This document shows positions 25,826 through 33,592 of a DNA stretch of 33,592 bases, one piece after another; positions within the stretch are counted from its first letter, which is position 1, and every line of letters begins with the position of its first letter. Under the pieces are notes generated by a model. That model was not told where the DNA came from. It was given only the letters and a program-made list of their open reading frames with translations, and did no database searches. Origin of the DNA: an uncultured Acidobacteriia bacterium (lineage in GTDB: Bacteria; Acidobacteriota; Terriglobia; Bryobacterales; Bryobacteraceae); NCBI GenBank assembly GCA_903900705.1, contig CAIUOG010000031.1:1-33592 (forward strand). The letters are read 5' to 3'. The position numbers and the translations under genes were made by a program.

Positions 25826-28162
25826 ATGAAGACACTGGTTCTGTTTCTCGCGCTCGCCGGCGGCCTTGCCGCGCAGACGCTGATTGATTTTGATCGTCAG
25901 GTGCATCCGATTCTGGCGGCGAAGTGCCACATCTGCCACAGCCAGGAGAAGCGGTCAGGCGGGCTGTCGCTGGGGACGTGGAAGGATACGCTGGCCGGCG
26001 GCCGCAGTGGCGCCACGGTGAAGCCGGGCAATGGCGCCGGGAGTCTGCTGATCCAGCGGATGACCGGCGAAGCAAAGCCGCAGATGCCCCTGGGCGCGCC
26101 TCCGATGAAGGACGAAGAGATCGCGGTGGTGCGGACGTGGATCGACCAGGGAGCGCGCGCCACTCCGGCGTCGGCACCGGCGAAGCCGAAGTGGGAGGCG
26201 CCGCTGACGCTGACGCGACCGGACGTGCCGGCGGCGGTCTGGAAAGGGTGGGACGCTCCGGCGGACCGCTTCGTGGCGGCGTATTTGCAGCAGCACGGGG
26301 TTGCCGAACCGGCCGCGGTATCCGACGCCGTGTTCGCGCGCCGTGTGTGGCTGGACGTCTGGGGTTTACTGCCCCGGCCGGAGGAACTCAACGCGTTTCT
26401 GGCGGACCGTGCGCCGGATAAGCGCGCGAAACTGGTGGCGCGGCTGCTGGCGAATAACACCCGGTATGCGGAACACTGGATTTCTTTCTGGAACGATCTG
26501 CTGCGTAATGACGAAGGGGTGAATTACTACTCGGAAACGGCGTCGCGCAAGAGCATTACGCCGTGGCTGCTGGGTGCGCTCGAAAAGAACACGCCCTACA
26601 ACCAGTTCGTGGAGAAGCTGCTGAATCCCACCGAGCCGAGCGATCCCGAGGGCTTCCTGATTGGCGTCAACTGGCGCGGCACCGTGAATTCGAGCCAGAC
26701 GCCGGCCATGCAGGCGGCGCAGAATACGGCGCAGATCTTTCTGGGCGTGAATCTGAAGTGCAACTCGTGCCACGACAGCTTTATCAGCAAATGGAAGCTG
26801 AAGCAGGCCTATGCGCTGGCGAGCTATTTTTCCGAGGAACCGAAGCTGCAGTTATACCGCTGTGACGTGGCGCAGGATCAGTATGCGGAGCCGGGCTTCC
26901 TGTTTCCGGAACTGGATCGCGCGCCCGCCTCGCCGTCGCTGAAGGACCGGCATGCGGCGGCTGCCGCGACATTCCTCGATCCGCGCAACGGGCGGCTGGC
27001 CCGCACGCTGGTGAACCGCATCTGGGAGCGGATGGTGGGTCGCGGGCTGGTGGAGAATCCGGATGAGATGGATGGGGAGCCGTGGAGTCCGCAACTGCTG
27101 GACTGGCTGGCGGCGGACTTTGTGGAACATGGCTATGATCTGAAGCGGCTGATCGGGCTGATCGCGGAGTCGCGGACTTACCAGATGCCGGCGGTGCCGA
27201 AAAAGGGGGAGCCTGCGGAGGAATATGTGTTCCGGGGGCCGGAGGTCCGGCGTCTGACGGCGGAGCAGTTCGCCGACGCGGTGGGGGCCATCACGGGCGA
27301 CTGGCATGTTTATCAGCCTTCCGGCAACAAGCCCGGCGTGCCGAGCCGGGAGTGGCATGTGGCGGCGAATCCGCTGACGCGCGCGCTGGGCCGGCCGATC
27401 CGCGATCAGGTGTATTCGGAGCGCGAGACGCAGGCGACCACGTTGCAGGCTCTTGAACTGGTGAATGGCGAGACGCTGACGCACTGGCTGACGCGCGGGG
27501 CCAAAAAGATGTTGGGCGCACTGCCGCCCGATCCGGCGGCGCTGGTGGACAGGACGTGGGCGCAGAAGACCGGGTCGATGCCGTTTGAGGTGGATGTTAC
27601 GGGCGCGACGAAGGTCTGGCTGGTGATCAAAGATATGGGTACTTATTCGCCCGAAAAAGTGGAGGCGATCTGGGCTGATGCGGAACTGACGGGTCCGGCG
27701 GGGAGCGTGAAACTCGCGTCGCTCAAGCCGGTGGATGGCGGCGGGCTGCGGGAGAGCATGGAGACGTCCGGGGGCGTGCGCGTCAGGACTCCGTCTTTGC
27801 TGGCTTACGATTTTGCGGGGCGCGGCTTTACGAAGCTGCGCGGGAGCATGGCGCTGGAGAATAAAGACATCACTTCGGAGATCAATCCGCAGGTGCGGTT
27901 CTTTGTGTTCGATAAAGAACCGAACCTGGAAAGGCTGACGCCCGTGAGCGCCGAGGCTCCGTTGCCGGACCAGCCCGTACTGAAGACGGCTCCGGAGATA
28001 GTGGACCGCCTGTTCCGTTCCGCGCTGGGCCGCGCGCCCACGGCGGAGGAGCGGCGTTCGGCCGAGGCGGGGCTGACGGTTTCCGGTAAAGTCCGGGCCG
28101 AGGCGCTTGCGGATTTACTGTGGGCCATTCTGATGAAGCCCGAATTCCAGCTGGTGTATTAG
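25826..28162 (+). CDS. DUF1549/DUF1553 (PSD1-type) protein with N-terminal planctomycete-type cytochrome c domain
   Basis: The 778-residue exported protein has a signal peptide (MKTLVLFLALAGGLAAQ). A PSCyt1-like heme segment follows, with CHICH at 34-38 and GNGAGSLLIQRMTG. DUF1549 begins near residue 140 (DRFVAAYLQQHG, FARRVWLDVWGLLPRPEEL, RYAEHWISFWNDLLRND), with a second CxxCH (CNSCHDSF) near residue 312. DUF1553 occupies much of the rest (NGRLARTLVNRIWERMVGRGLVENPDEMD, WLAADFVEHGYDLKRLIGLIAESRTYQ, RRLTAEQFADAVGAITG). Two CxxCH motifs suggest periplasmic redox chemistry, but the reaction of the family is unknown. The DUF1501 gene follows 7 nt later, the usual pairing. Confidence 0.92.
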   Translation: MKTLVLFLALAGGLAAQTLIDFDRQVHPILAAKCHICHSQEKRSGGLSLGTWKDTLAGGRSGATVKPGNGAGSLLIQRMTGEAKPQMPLGAPPMKDEEIAVVRTWIDQGARATPASAPAKPKWEAPLTLTRPDVPAAVWKGWDAPADRFVAAYLQQHGVAEPAAVSDAVFARRVWLDVWGLLPRPEELNAFLADRAPDKRAKLVARLLANNTRYAEHWISFWNDLLRNDEGVNYYSETASRKSITPWLLGALEKNTPYNQFVEKLLNPTEPSDPEGFLIGVNWRGTVNSSQTPAMQAAQNTAQIFLGVNLKCNSCHDSFISKWKLKQAYALASYFSEEPKLQLYRCDVAQDQYAEPGFLFPELDRAPASPSLKDRHAAAAATFLDPRNGRLARTLVNRIWERMVGRGLVENPDEMDGEPWSPQLLDWLAADFVEHGYDLKRLIGLIAESRTYQMPAVPKKGEPAEEYVFRGPEVRRLTAEQFADAVGAITGDWHVYQPSGNKPGVPSREWHVAANPLTRALGRPIRDQVYSERETQATTLQALELVNGETLTHWLTRGAKKMLGALPPDPAALVDRTWAQKTGSMPFEVDVTGATKVWLVIKDMGTYSPEKVEAIWADAELTGPAGSVKLASLKPVDGGGLRESMETSGGVRVRTPSLLAYDFAGRGFTKLRGSMALENKDITSEINPQVRFFVFDKEPNLERLTPVSAEAPLPDQPVLKTAPEIVDRLFRSALGRAPTAEERRSAEAGLTVSGKVRAEALADLLWAILMKPEFQLVY

Positions 28163-28169
28163 AGGAATC

Positions 28170-29624
28170 ATGACTGCCGAAGAAAAACTCATTTATTCGC
28201 GGTTGAACCGCCGGGGCTTCCTGAGCGGCATTGCGCAGAACACCACGGCGGCGGCCACGCTGGCGGCTCTGACGGGCGTGGAGCCGGAGTTGGCCCGCGC
28301 CGCCACAACGCCGCCGGCGGCCACGGCGGATGCCGTGATTGTTCTGTGGATGGGTGGCGGCATGGCACAGACCGAAACCTTCGATCCGAAGCGCTATACG
28401 CCGTTTGCGCCGGGCGTGCGAACCGAGAAGGTGCTGAGCACGTTTCCGGCGATTGACACGGTGGTGGACAACATCAAGATCTCGCAGGGGCTGGAGCGCA
28501 TTGCGAAGGTGATGGACCGCGGGGCTCTGATCCGTACGTTTCAGGCGGCGGACCTCGGCTTCATTCTGCACTCGCGGCACCAGTATCACTGGCACACCGG
28601 TTATATCCCGCCGCAGTCGCTGGCGATGCCGCATCTGGGGGCGGTGATCTCGAAGACGCTGGGGCCGAGGAATGCGACGGTGCCGCCGTTTGTGGCGATC
28701 GGCCAGAATCTCGAAATCGGTGCGGAGAGTCCGGCGCTGAAGTCTTTCCATACGGCCGGGTTCCTCGGGACGGAGTACGGGCCGTTTCTGATCCAGAACC
28801 CGCAGGATGCGGCGTCCGCGGTGCGACCCCCGGCGGATCTGGGACCGGCGCGGTTTACGAGCCGACGGAAGCTCTATCAGGACCTGCTGGCGAAAGAGCC
28901 GGTTTATCAGTTTGCCGGCGATTTCCAGAGAGAGTCACTGGTGCGGTCGCTCGATGCGGCGGACCGGTTGCTGACGTCGCCTTCCGCGAAGGCGTTTGAC
29001 CTGTCGCTGGAACCGAAGAAGAGCTTTGACGCCTACAATACCGGGCGCTTCGGGCAGGGCTGCCTGCTGGCCCGGAGGCTGGTGGAGGCCGGGGCGAGGT
29101 ACGTGGAAGTCACCACCGAGTATGTCCCGTTCCGCTACTGGGACTCACACGAGAGCGGTCACGAGCGGGCGGAGATCATGAAACAGCAGATCGATGCCCC
29201 AATTGCGCAACTGGTGCTGGATCTGGAAGAGCGCGGCCTGCTGAATCGCACGCTGGTGATTCTGGCGAGCGAGTTCGGGCGGGATGCCATTACCGAGGGC
29301 AAGGTGGGCAAAGAGGTGAAGGATCAGGCGAAGACGCCGGATGTGATGAGCCTGCCGCGGCACTACGGGATGCACCGTCACTTCACGGCGGCCGGGTCTG
29401 TGCTGCTGTTCGGTGGCGGCATCAAACGCGGGACGCTTTATGGCAGGACGGCGGATGAGCGGCCGTGCACAACCATCGAGAATCCTGTTCCGATGGAAGA
29501 CCTGCATGCGACTCTTTACCGGGCGCTGGGCATCCCGGCGGACCAGGCGTTCATTGTGGAGAAGCGCCCGGTCTACGTCACCAAAGACGGCAAGGGCAAG
29601 GCGATCACGGATCTTTTCGCTTAG
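28170..29624 (+). CDS. DUF1501 family protein, Tat-exported
   Basis: The 484-residue protein begins with a twin-arginine motif (LNRRGFLSGIAQ, Arg14-Arg15) followed by an Ala-rich hydrophobic stretch, so export by Tat is expected. The family core is present: DAVIVLWMGGGMAQTETFDPK, ISQGLERIAKVMDRGALIRTF, FILHSRHQYHWHTGY, and LILASEFGR-like ILASEFGRDA with HYGMHRHF later. The C-terminal part aligns in layout with the fragment at 1-277 (DLHATLYRALGI against [12 protein letters not shown]), so the two are members of the same family in different loci. ATG 28170 has AGAGGA overlapping the stop of the DUF1549/DUF1553 gene, indicating coupled translation. Probably a partner of that cytochrome protein in the periplasm. 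Confidence 0.92.
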   Translation: MTAEEKLIYSRLNRRGFLSGIAQNTTAAATLAALTGVEPELARAATTPPAATADAVIVLWMGGGMAQTETFDPKRYTPFAPGVRTEKVLSTFPAIDTVVDNIKISQGLERIAKVMDRGALIRTFQAADLGFILHSRHQYHWHTGYIPPQSLAMPHLGAVISKTLGPRNATVPPFVAIGQNLEIGAESPALKSFHTAGFLGTEYGPFLIQNPQDAASAVRPPADLGPARFTSRRKLYQDLLAKEPVYQFAGDFQRESLVRSLDAADRLLTSPSAKAFDLSLEPKKSFDAYNTGRFGQGCLLARRLVEAGARYVEVTTEYVPFRYWDSHESGHERAEIMKQQIDAPIAQLVLDLEERGLLNRTLVILASEFGRDAITEGKVGKEVKDQAKTPDVMSLPRHYGMHRHFTAAGSVLLFGGGIKRGTLYGRTADERPCTTIENPVPMEDLHATLYRALGIPADQAFIVEKRPVYVTKDGKGKAITDLFA

Positions 29625-29644
29625 CCCGTTCTCCTGGCCCGGTC

Positions 29645-29667
29645 GCTTAGCTGGGTTGCTTAGCTGG
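29645..29667. repeat. Short direct repeat at the 3' ends of convergent genes
   Basis: GCTTAGCTGG occurs at 29645-29654 and 29658-29667. The second copy includes the TAA stop (29660-29662) of the minus-strand gene, and the first copy supplies a further TAA-like stop downstream of it. Confidence 0.6.
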
Positions 29668-30370
29668 CTTTTTTGAAATCGCAGGGCTGCGCGCCGGCGC
29701 CCTGCTTCCAGGTTCCCTTGATCAGGGTGCCGTCCGCATTGATCTCGCCGGTGTACTCGCCGCCGACCATGCGGATCTTCAGGGTCAGTGTGTTGTCCTT
29801 CTGCTCGATGGTGTCGACGGAGATCTGCGCGTTGCCCTGATCGATGCTGGTCATGACGGCGCTCGAAGTGTCGCCGGAGTTGGAGAGTTTCAGGTTCAGG
29901 CGCATGGTCTGCCCGCCTGCTTCGACGGTGCCGTTCCAGCTACCGGTGAAGGCGGCGGCGACCGGCAGATTCGGCTTCGTCATTTCAATCTTCGGATCGC
30001 CGGTGCGGGTGAGTTTTACCGGGAACGCTCCCTGGGGCGTGCTCAGGCTGGCCGTGATGGACTGACCATCGGCGGAAACCGCGCCGGAGACGACGGGCTC
30101 GGCTCCAGGAACGCCTTTCACGCGGAAAGAAAGCTTCTCCGCATCCACCACAATCTGGTCGACGGTGATGCCGGGGAGGTTCTGTTCGGGTACGGAGAGC
30201 GTGCCAATCCAGTCTTTGCCGGGTTTGTCGAGATCGACCTCTACCTTCATCTGGCGATTGGGGGTGTCGATGGTGCCGGACCAGTGGCCGCGCGGGGAGG
30301 CATCCCCTGCGAAGAGGCTGGTGGCGACCGCGAAGAGGCAGAGCGAAAGTGATTTGGCGTGGAAGGACAT
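29660..30370 (-). CDS. Secreted protein with two related beta-rich domains, function unknown
   Basis: The 236-residue protein has a signal peptide (MSFHAKSLSLCLFAVATSLFAGDA). Two similar segments follow. The first (about 27-125) has GHWSGTIDTPNRQMKVEVDLDKPGKD and SFRVKGVPG. The second (about 138-233) has FTGSWNGTVEAGGQTMRLNLKL, TLTLKIRMVGG, YTGEINADGTLIKGTWKQGAGAQPCDF. Both have the strand pattern of a small domain often found in front of alpha/beta hydrolases or alone in Acidobacteria. No catalytic motif is visible; it may be a binding or carrier domain. It is divergent from the lactate permease gene with 62 bp between start codons and has no recognised regulatory site. Confidence 0.8.
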   Translation of the reverse strand: MSFHAKSLSLCLFAVATSLFAGDASPRGHWSGTIDTPNRQMKVEVDLDKPGKDWIGTLSVPEQNLPGITVDQIVVDAEKLSFRVKGVPGAEPVVSGAVSADGQSITASLSTPQGAFPVKLTRTGDPKIEMTKPNLPVAAAFTGSWNGTVEAGGQTMRLNLKLSNSGDTSSAVMTSIDQGNAQISVDTIEQKDNTLTLKIRMVGGEYTGEINADGTLIKGTWKQGAGAQPCDFKKAS

Positions 30371-30432
30371 CTTTACCAGTCTAAGCCGGGATCAGCCCGG
30401 TCCGGAGGGACCGTGAGATATATTTGGACTCC

Positions 30433-32064
30433 ATGTGGCAACATAACTACGCTCCGATTGCAGGCAGTCTTCCGATTTCCGCTTTGCTGGCGGCGATCCC
30501 GATTTTTGTGTTGCTGCTGCTGCTGGGTGTGCTGCGCAAACCGGCGCTGATCTCGGCGCTTTCGGGGCTGGTTGCCGCGTCGCTGGTGGCTGTGGGCGTG
30601 TATGGCATGCCGGTGCGGAATCTGGTGGGCGCGATCACCTATGGAGCCTGCTACGGGCTCTTTCCGATTGGCTGGATTGTATTCGGCGCGATTCTGCTGT
30701 ACCGCATCACGCTTGAGACCGGGAAGTTCGAAATCATCAAGAATTCACTGGGCCATCTGACGGACGACCGGCGGATGCAGGCGCTGCTGATTGCGTTTGC
30801 GTTCGGCGCGTTTCTGGAGGGCGCTTCGGGTTTCGGGACGCCGATTGCGATTGCGGCGGCGATGCTGACGGGGCTGGGCTTCTCGCCGTTCTTCGCGGCG
30901 GCCATCTGCCTGCTGGCCAACACGGCTCCGGTGGCCTTCGGGTCCATCGGCATCCCGGTGGTGACGCTGGCCGGTATTACGGGGCTGCCGCTGGACCGGC
31001 TGAGCGCCGGCGTGGGGCGGATTGTTGCGCCGGTCTCGATGTTCATTCCCGCCTATATTGTGGCGGTGATCGGCGGCTGGAAGGGGCTGAAGGGCGTGCT
31101 GCCGGGCGCGATTGCGTGCGGTGTGGCGTTCGCGGCGACGCAGTTTGTGATGTCGAATTACATCGGCGTGCAACTGACGGATATTGCGGCAAGCCTGGTG
31201 ACCATGGGCGTGCTGGTGATCCTGTTGAAGGTTTGGAAGCCGAGTGACAATTTCACGCTGAAGGGCGAGCAGGAAACGGCACAGCAGGTGAGTGTGCCGC
31301 GCTACGGCACGTCGGAACTGCTGTGGGCGTGGAGCCCGTACCTGGTGCTGGTGGTGGTGGTGCTGTTATGGGGCGCGAAACCGGTGCTGGCGGTGCTGAA
31401 TCAGTATTCGATCCCGATCAAATGGCCGATGCTGCACAACGAAATCGCGCGTGTGCCGCCGGCGGTGCTAAAGGCGGGGGCATATGCGGCGATTTTCAAT
31501 TTCAACTGGTTGTCCGCGGCCGGCACGGGCTGCCTGATCGCTTCGGTGATCAGCGCGTTTCTGCTGAAGCTGAGCCCGGGGCGCTTCGCGAAGGTGGTGG
31601 GCGAGACGTTCAGGCAACTGGTTTCCGCTGAACTGACGATGGCGATTGTGCTGGCGGTGGCGTTTCTGATGAACTACTCGGGCGCGACCGGGACGCTGGG
31701 TCTGGCCTTTGCGGCGACCGGCGCGTCATTCCCGTTTTTCAGCGCACTGCTGGGCTGGCTGGGCGTGTTTCTGACGGGCAGCGATACGTCCGCCAACGCG
31801 CTGTTCGGCAATCTGCAGGTGGTGACGGCGAACCGGCTGGGGATGAGCGATGTGCTGATGGCGGCGTCAAACTCGGCGGGCGGCGTGATGGGCAAGATGG
31901 TGAGTCTGGCAAGCATCGCGGTGGCGTCGGCAGCGACGAACATGGCGCGTGAGGATGAATCGCGGCTGTTCCAGTTCACGATTCGGCACAGCGTATTCCT
32001 GGCGTCTGTGATCGGCGTGATGGTGCTGTTTTATGCGTACGTTGCGCCGGGGCTGGTGCCGTAA
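30433..32064 (+). CDS. lldP: L-lactate permease (LctP/LldP family)
   Basis: About 543 residues from ATG 30433, close to the family's usual length of ~550. It is a polytopic inner-membrane protein with about 12-14 hydrophobic segments. Family landmarks are WQHNYAPIAGSL at the start, FGAFLEGASGFGTPIAIAAAMLTGLGF, LLANTAPVAFGSIGIPVVTLAGITGL, FNFNWLSAAGTGCLIASV, FLTGSDTSANALFGNLQVVTA and ASNSAGGVMGKMVSLASIAVASAAT. The family performs proton-coupled uptake of lactate and sometimes glycolate. An in-frame TTG at 30424 is an alternative start, but the family begins with the WQxNY motif just after Met. No lactate dehydrogenase or regulator gene is adjacent. Confidence 0.93.
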   Translation: MWQHNYAPIAGSLPISALLAAIPIFVLLLLLGVLRKPALISALSGLVAASLVAVGVYGMPVRNLVGAITYGACYGLFPIGWIVFGAILLYRITLETGKFEIIKNSLGHLTDDRRMQALLIAFAFGAFLEGASGFGTPIAIAAAMLTGLGFSPFFAAAICLLANTAPVAFGSIGIPVVTLAGITGLPLDRLSAGVGRIVAPVSMFIPAYIVAVIGGWKGLKGVLPGAIACGVAFAATQFVMSNYIGVQLTDIAASLVTMGVLVILLKVWKPSDNFTLKGEQETAQQVSVPRYGTSELLWAWSPYLVLVVVVLLWGAKPVLAVLNQYSIPIKWPMLHNEIARVPPAVLKAGAYAAIFNFNWLSAAGTGCLIASVISAFLLKLSPGRFAKVVGETFRQLVSAELTMAIVLAVAFLMNYSGATGTLGLAFAATGASFPFFSALLGWLGVFLTGSDTSANALFGNLQVVTANRLGMSDVLMAASNSAGGVMGKMVSLASIAVASAATNMAREDESRLFQFTIRHSVFLASVIGVMVLFYAYVAPGLVP

Positions 32065-32072
32065 GACCCGCT

Positions 32073-33065
32073 CTAATTGTTCCGGTAGTTGGCGGATTTG
32101 CCTTCCCACGGGCCAAAGAAGACCACCATGCCGGGATGCGCGGCCTTCAACAGCGCCGCACCCTTCTCTGTAACCGCGGTGCCCTGAAGGTCGGCTTCGC
32201 GCAACGCCTTCATGGCGGCGAGTGTCTTCGCGGACTCATCGTCCACGCGCCCGCAGCCCTGCACTTTCAGCCGTTCCAGCTTCGGCAGGCCCGCGCCGAT
32301 CTTTTCGATCCACTTGGGCGTCACGGTCAGAAAGCTGATCTCGCCCAACCGGGTGCCTTCGATGCCAACGCCGACGGAGTTGCAGGCAAACCGAAGTTCG
32401 CGCAGGTCCTTCAGCGTGAGAACGGCTTCAAGGCCCACGTCTGACATGGCGATAGTCCAGACGTTCTTATCGGTGCCCTGCCGTCCGCTGAGGTCAAGGT
32501 AGGTCAGGCCCGGCATCTGCCGCAGCGCCTGCAGCCCGGCGTCGCCCAGTTCGTTGCCGCCCATGGTGAGTTCCTTCAACTTTGTGAGCATGGTGAGGCG
32601 TTCGAGGCCGACGTCCGTCATGAGCGTTGAGCCCACGTTCAGGACTTCGAGGGATGCGATTCCCGAGATGTGTTCAAGGCCGGTATCGCCCACCTTGGTG
32701 CCGTGCAGATTGAGCTTTCGCAGCTTCTTCCAGTCTTTAATGGCGGAGATACCCTCGTCCGTGACGTATTCACAGAAGTAGAGGCTCAGTTCGGTGATGC
32801 CGCGCAGACCCTTCAGATCGGCCATGCCCTGATCGGTGATGTGGGTCAGAGAGAGGTCGAGATAGCTCAGGTCGGGCAACTCGGTGAGCCGCCGGAGATC
32901 GGTATCGCCGAGCCATGCGCCGCGCAGGCTCACACCGGTCACGCGACCCTGGGTGTCACGGATGGCGGTACCGCCGAGGTCGGTGATCCACTGGATATCG
33001 GCCTGCTTCGGATCGGCGGCAAGCAGCGACAGGGCGCTCAGGAAAAGCAGGAAACTGGTTCTCAT
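32073..33065 (-). CDS. Secreted leucine-rich-repeat protein
   Basis: The 330-residue protein has a signal peptide ([19 protein letters not shown]) followed by about 9-10 LRR units of the type ITDxGLxxLxxLxxLxxLxLxxT, for example [41 protein letters not shown] and [19 protein letters not shown]. The repeats resemble bacterial and plant-like LRR proteins seen in Planctomycetes and Acidobacteria. No catalytic domain or lipobox is present, so a ligand-binding surface or periplasmic role is inferred. ATG 33065 overlaps the stop of the upstream LRR gene as ATGA, so the two are translated together. It converges on the lactate permease with an 8-bp gap. Confidence 0.86.
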   Translation of the reverse strand: MRTSFLLFLSALSLLAADPKQADIQWITDLGGTAIRDTQGRVTGVSLRGAWLGDTDLRRLTELPDLSYLDLSLTHITDQGMADLKGLRGITELSLYFCEYVTDEGISAIKDWKKLRKLNLHGTKVGDTGLEHISGIASLEVLNVGSTLMTDVGLERLTMLTKLKELTMGGNELGDAGLQALRQMPGLTYLDLSGRQGTDKNVWTIAMSDVGLEAVLTLKDLRELRFACNSVGVGIEGTRLGEISFLTVTPKWIEKIGAGLPKLERLKVQGCGRVDDESAKTLAAMKALREADLQGTAVTEKGAALLKAAHPGMVVFFGPWEGKSANYRNN

Positions 33066-33592
33066 TTCGGCCTCCGGGCGGGTAGTGCTGAATCACGGTC
33101 GAAAACAATCCGGCAGTCGGGCAGGGCTGCTTTGAGTTCGTTCATCGCCTTCTCCGTCACAAACGTGTGATAGAGGTTCAGGCTGCGCAGGCTGGTCATG
33201 GCCCGCAGCACCGGCAGGCTCTTGTCGGTAATGCCGGTTGTGTCGAGGCTGAGTTCGCGCAGTGGCAGATCTTTGAGCGCCTCCAGGCCCTGGTCGTTCA
33301 CGGACGTGTAATCCAGTTTCAGCGCCTTGAGGTTTTTGAGCGCCGCGAGGGCGGGCATGCCGGCGCTGGTCAGGCGGGTGCGGAAGAATTCGAGCCGTTC
33401 GAGTTGCCGCATGGGCGCAAGGAGCTTCAGGCCTTCGTCCGTGAGGCGATCATGATTCAGCTGGAGTTCGCGCAGGGTGGTCAGCGGCGTCAGTTGGCGG
33501 AGCCCTTCATCGGTGAGGTCGGTGCTGGTGAGGTCGAGCTTTTCGAGATGACGGAGTGACGCGAGGTTCGAAAGCGCCTTGTCACTGATTTC
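33062..33592 (-). CDS. Leucine-rich-repeat protein, C-terminal fragment (5' end outside window)
   Basis: The minus-strand frame is open to the window end at 33592 and stops at TGA 33064-33062. The visible ~176 residues contain seven LRR units with the same TDxGLxxLxxL pattern as the downstream gene (for example [40 protein letters not shown]). The Met at 33412 is an internal residue, as LRR units continue upstream of it. The C-terminus ([18 protein letters not shown]) is short and basic. Its stop overlaps the next gene by 4 nt. It is probably a paralogue created by tandem duplication. Confidence 0.83.
   Translation of the reverse strand, partial: EISDKALSNLASLRHLEKLDLTSTDLTDEGLRQLTPLTTLRELQLNHDRLTDEGLKLLAPMRQLERLEFFRTRLTSAGMPALAALKNLKALKLDYTSVNDQGLEALKDLPLRELSLDTTGITDKSLPVLRAMTSLRSLNLYHTFVTEKAMNELKAALPDCRIVFDRDSALPARRPK

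Overview
The window looks like chromosomal DNA of a GC-rich acidobacterium, most likely of the Bryobacterales/Solibacter type. That assignment is an inference from gene families: an Oar-like TonB receptor with a carboxypeptidase-regulatory N-terminus, a VWFA-related acidobacterial protein, a DUF1549/DUF1553 plus DUF1501 pair, CRTAC1-type FG-GAP/ASPIC proteins, Ser/Thr kinase-TPR fusions and a winged-helix-like N-terminal domain frequent in Solibacter. No rRNA, tRNA, CRISPR array, transposase or phage gene was seen. Coding density is high; the only gap above 300 bp is 12498-13075.

Layout. (1) 1-277: 3' end of a DUF1501 gene. (2) 8933 to 267, minus strand: a tight six-gene set encoding exported proteins: seven-heme cytochrome c, TPR protein, VWFA-domain protein, TPR lipoprotein candidate, CRTAC1/UnbV beta-propeller protein, and a TPR protein fused to an iodothyronine-deiodinase-like thioredoxin fold with Cys in place of selenocysteine. 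Gene spacings are 26, 16 and 5 nt and then two 4-nt ATGA overlaps. (3) 8947-8984: perfect 16-bp-stem bidirectional terminator. (4) 12497 to 9012: large TonB-dependent receptor. (5) 13076-14718, divergent from the receptor: a one-component-type membrane protein (cytoplasmic DNA-binding-like domain, one TM helix, two malectin-like carbohydrate-binding domains) interrupted near its end by a one-base shift at a run of seven G. (6) 17136 to 14749: hybrid histidine kinase with a periplasmic solute-binding sensor. (7) 17264-23390: S41 peptidase, Ser/Thr kinase-TPR protein, a small unknown gene on the opposite strand and a SpoIIE/PP2C phosphatase. (8) 25743 to 23392: AAA ATPase with a winged-helix-like N-terminus and a secreted esterase. 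(9) 25826-29624: DUF1549/DUF1553 cytochrome and DUF1501 pair. (10) 30370 to 29660: duplicated beta-domain secreted protein; 30433-32064: lactate permease; 33592 to 32073: two overlapping LRR genes.

The strongest candidates for something undescribed are the malectin transmembrane regulator paired with the TonB receptor (with a possible slippery frameshift that decides whether the second malectin domain is completed), and the six-gene exported cytochrome/TPR/VWFA/propeller/deiodinase-like set. Functions of both systems are inferences; the domain calls come from reading motifs, not from a database search.
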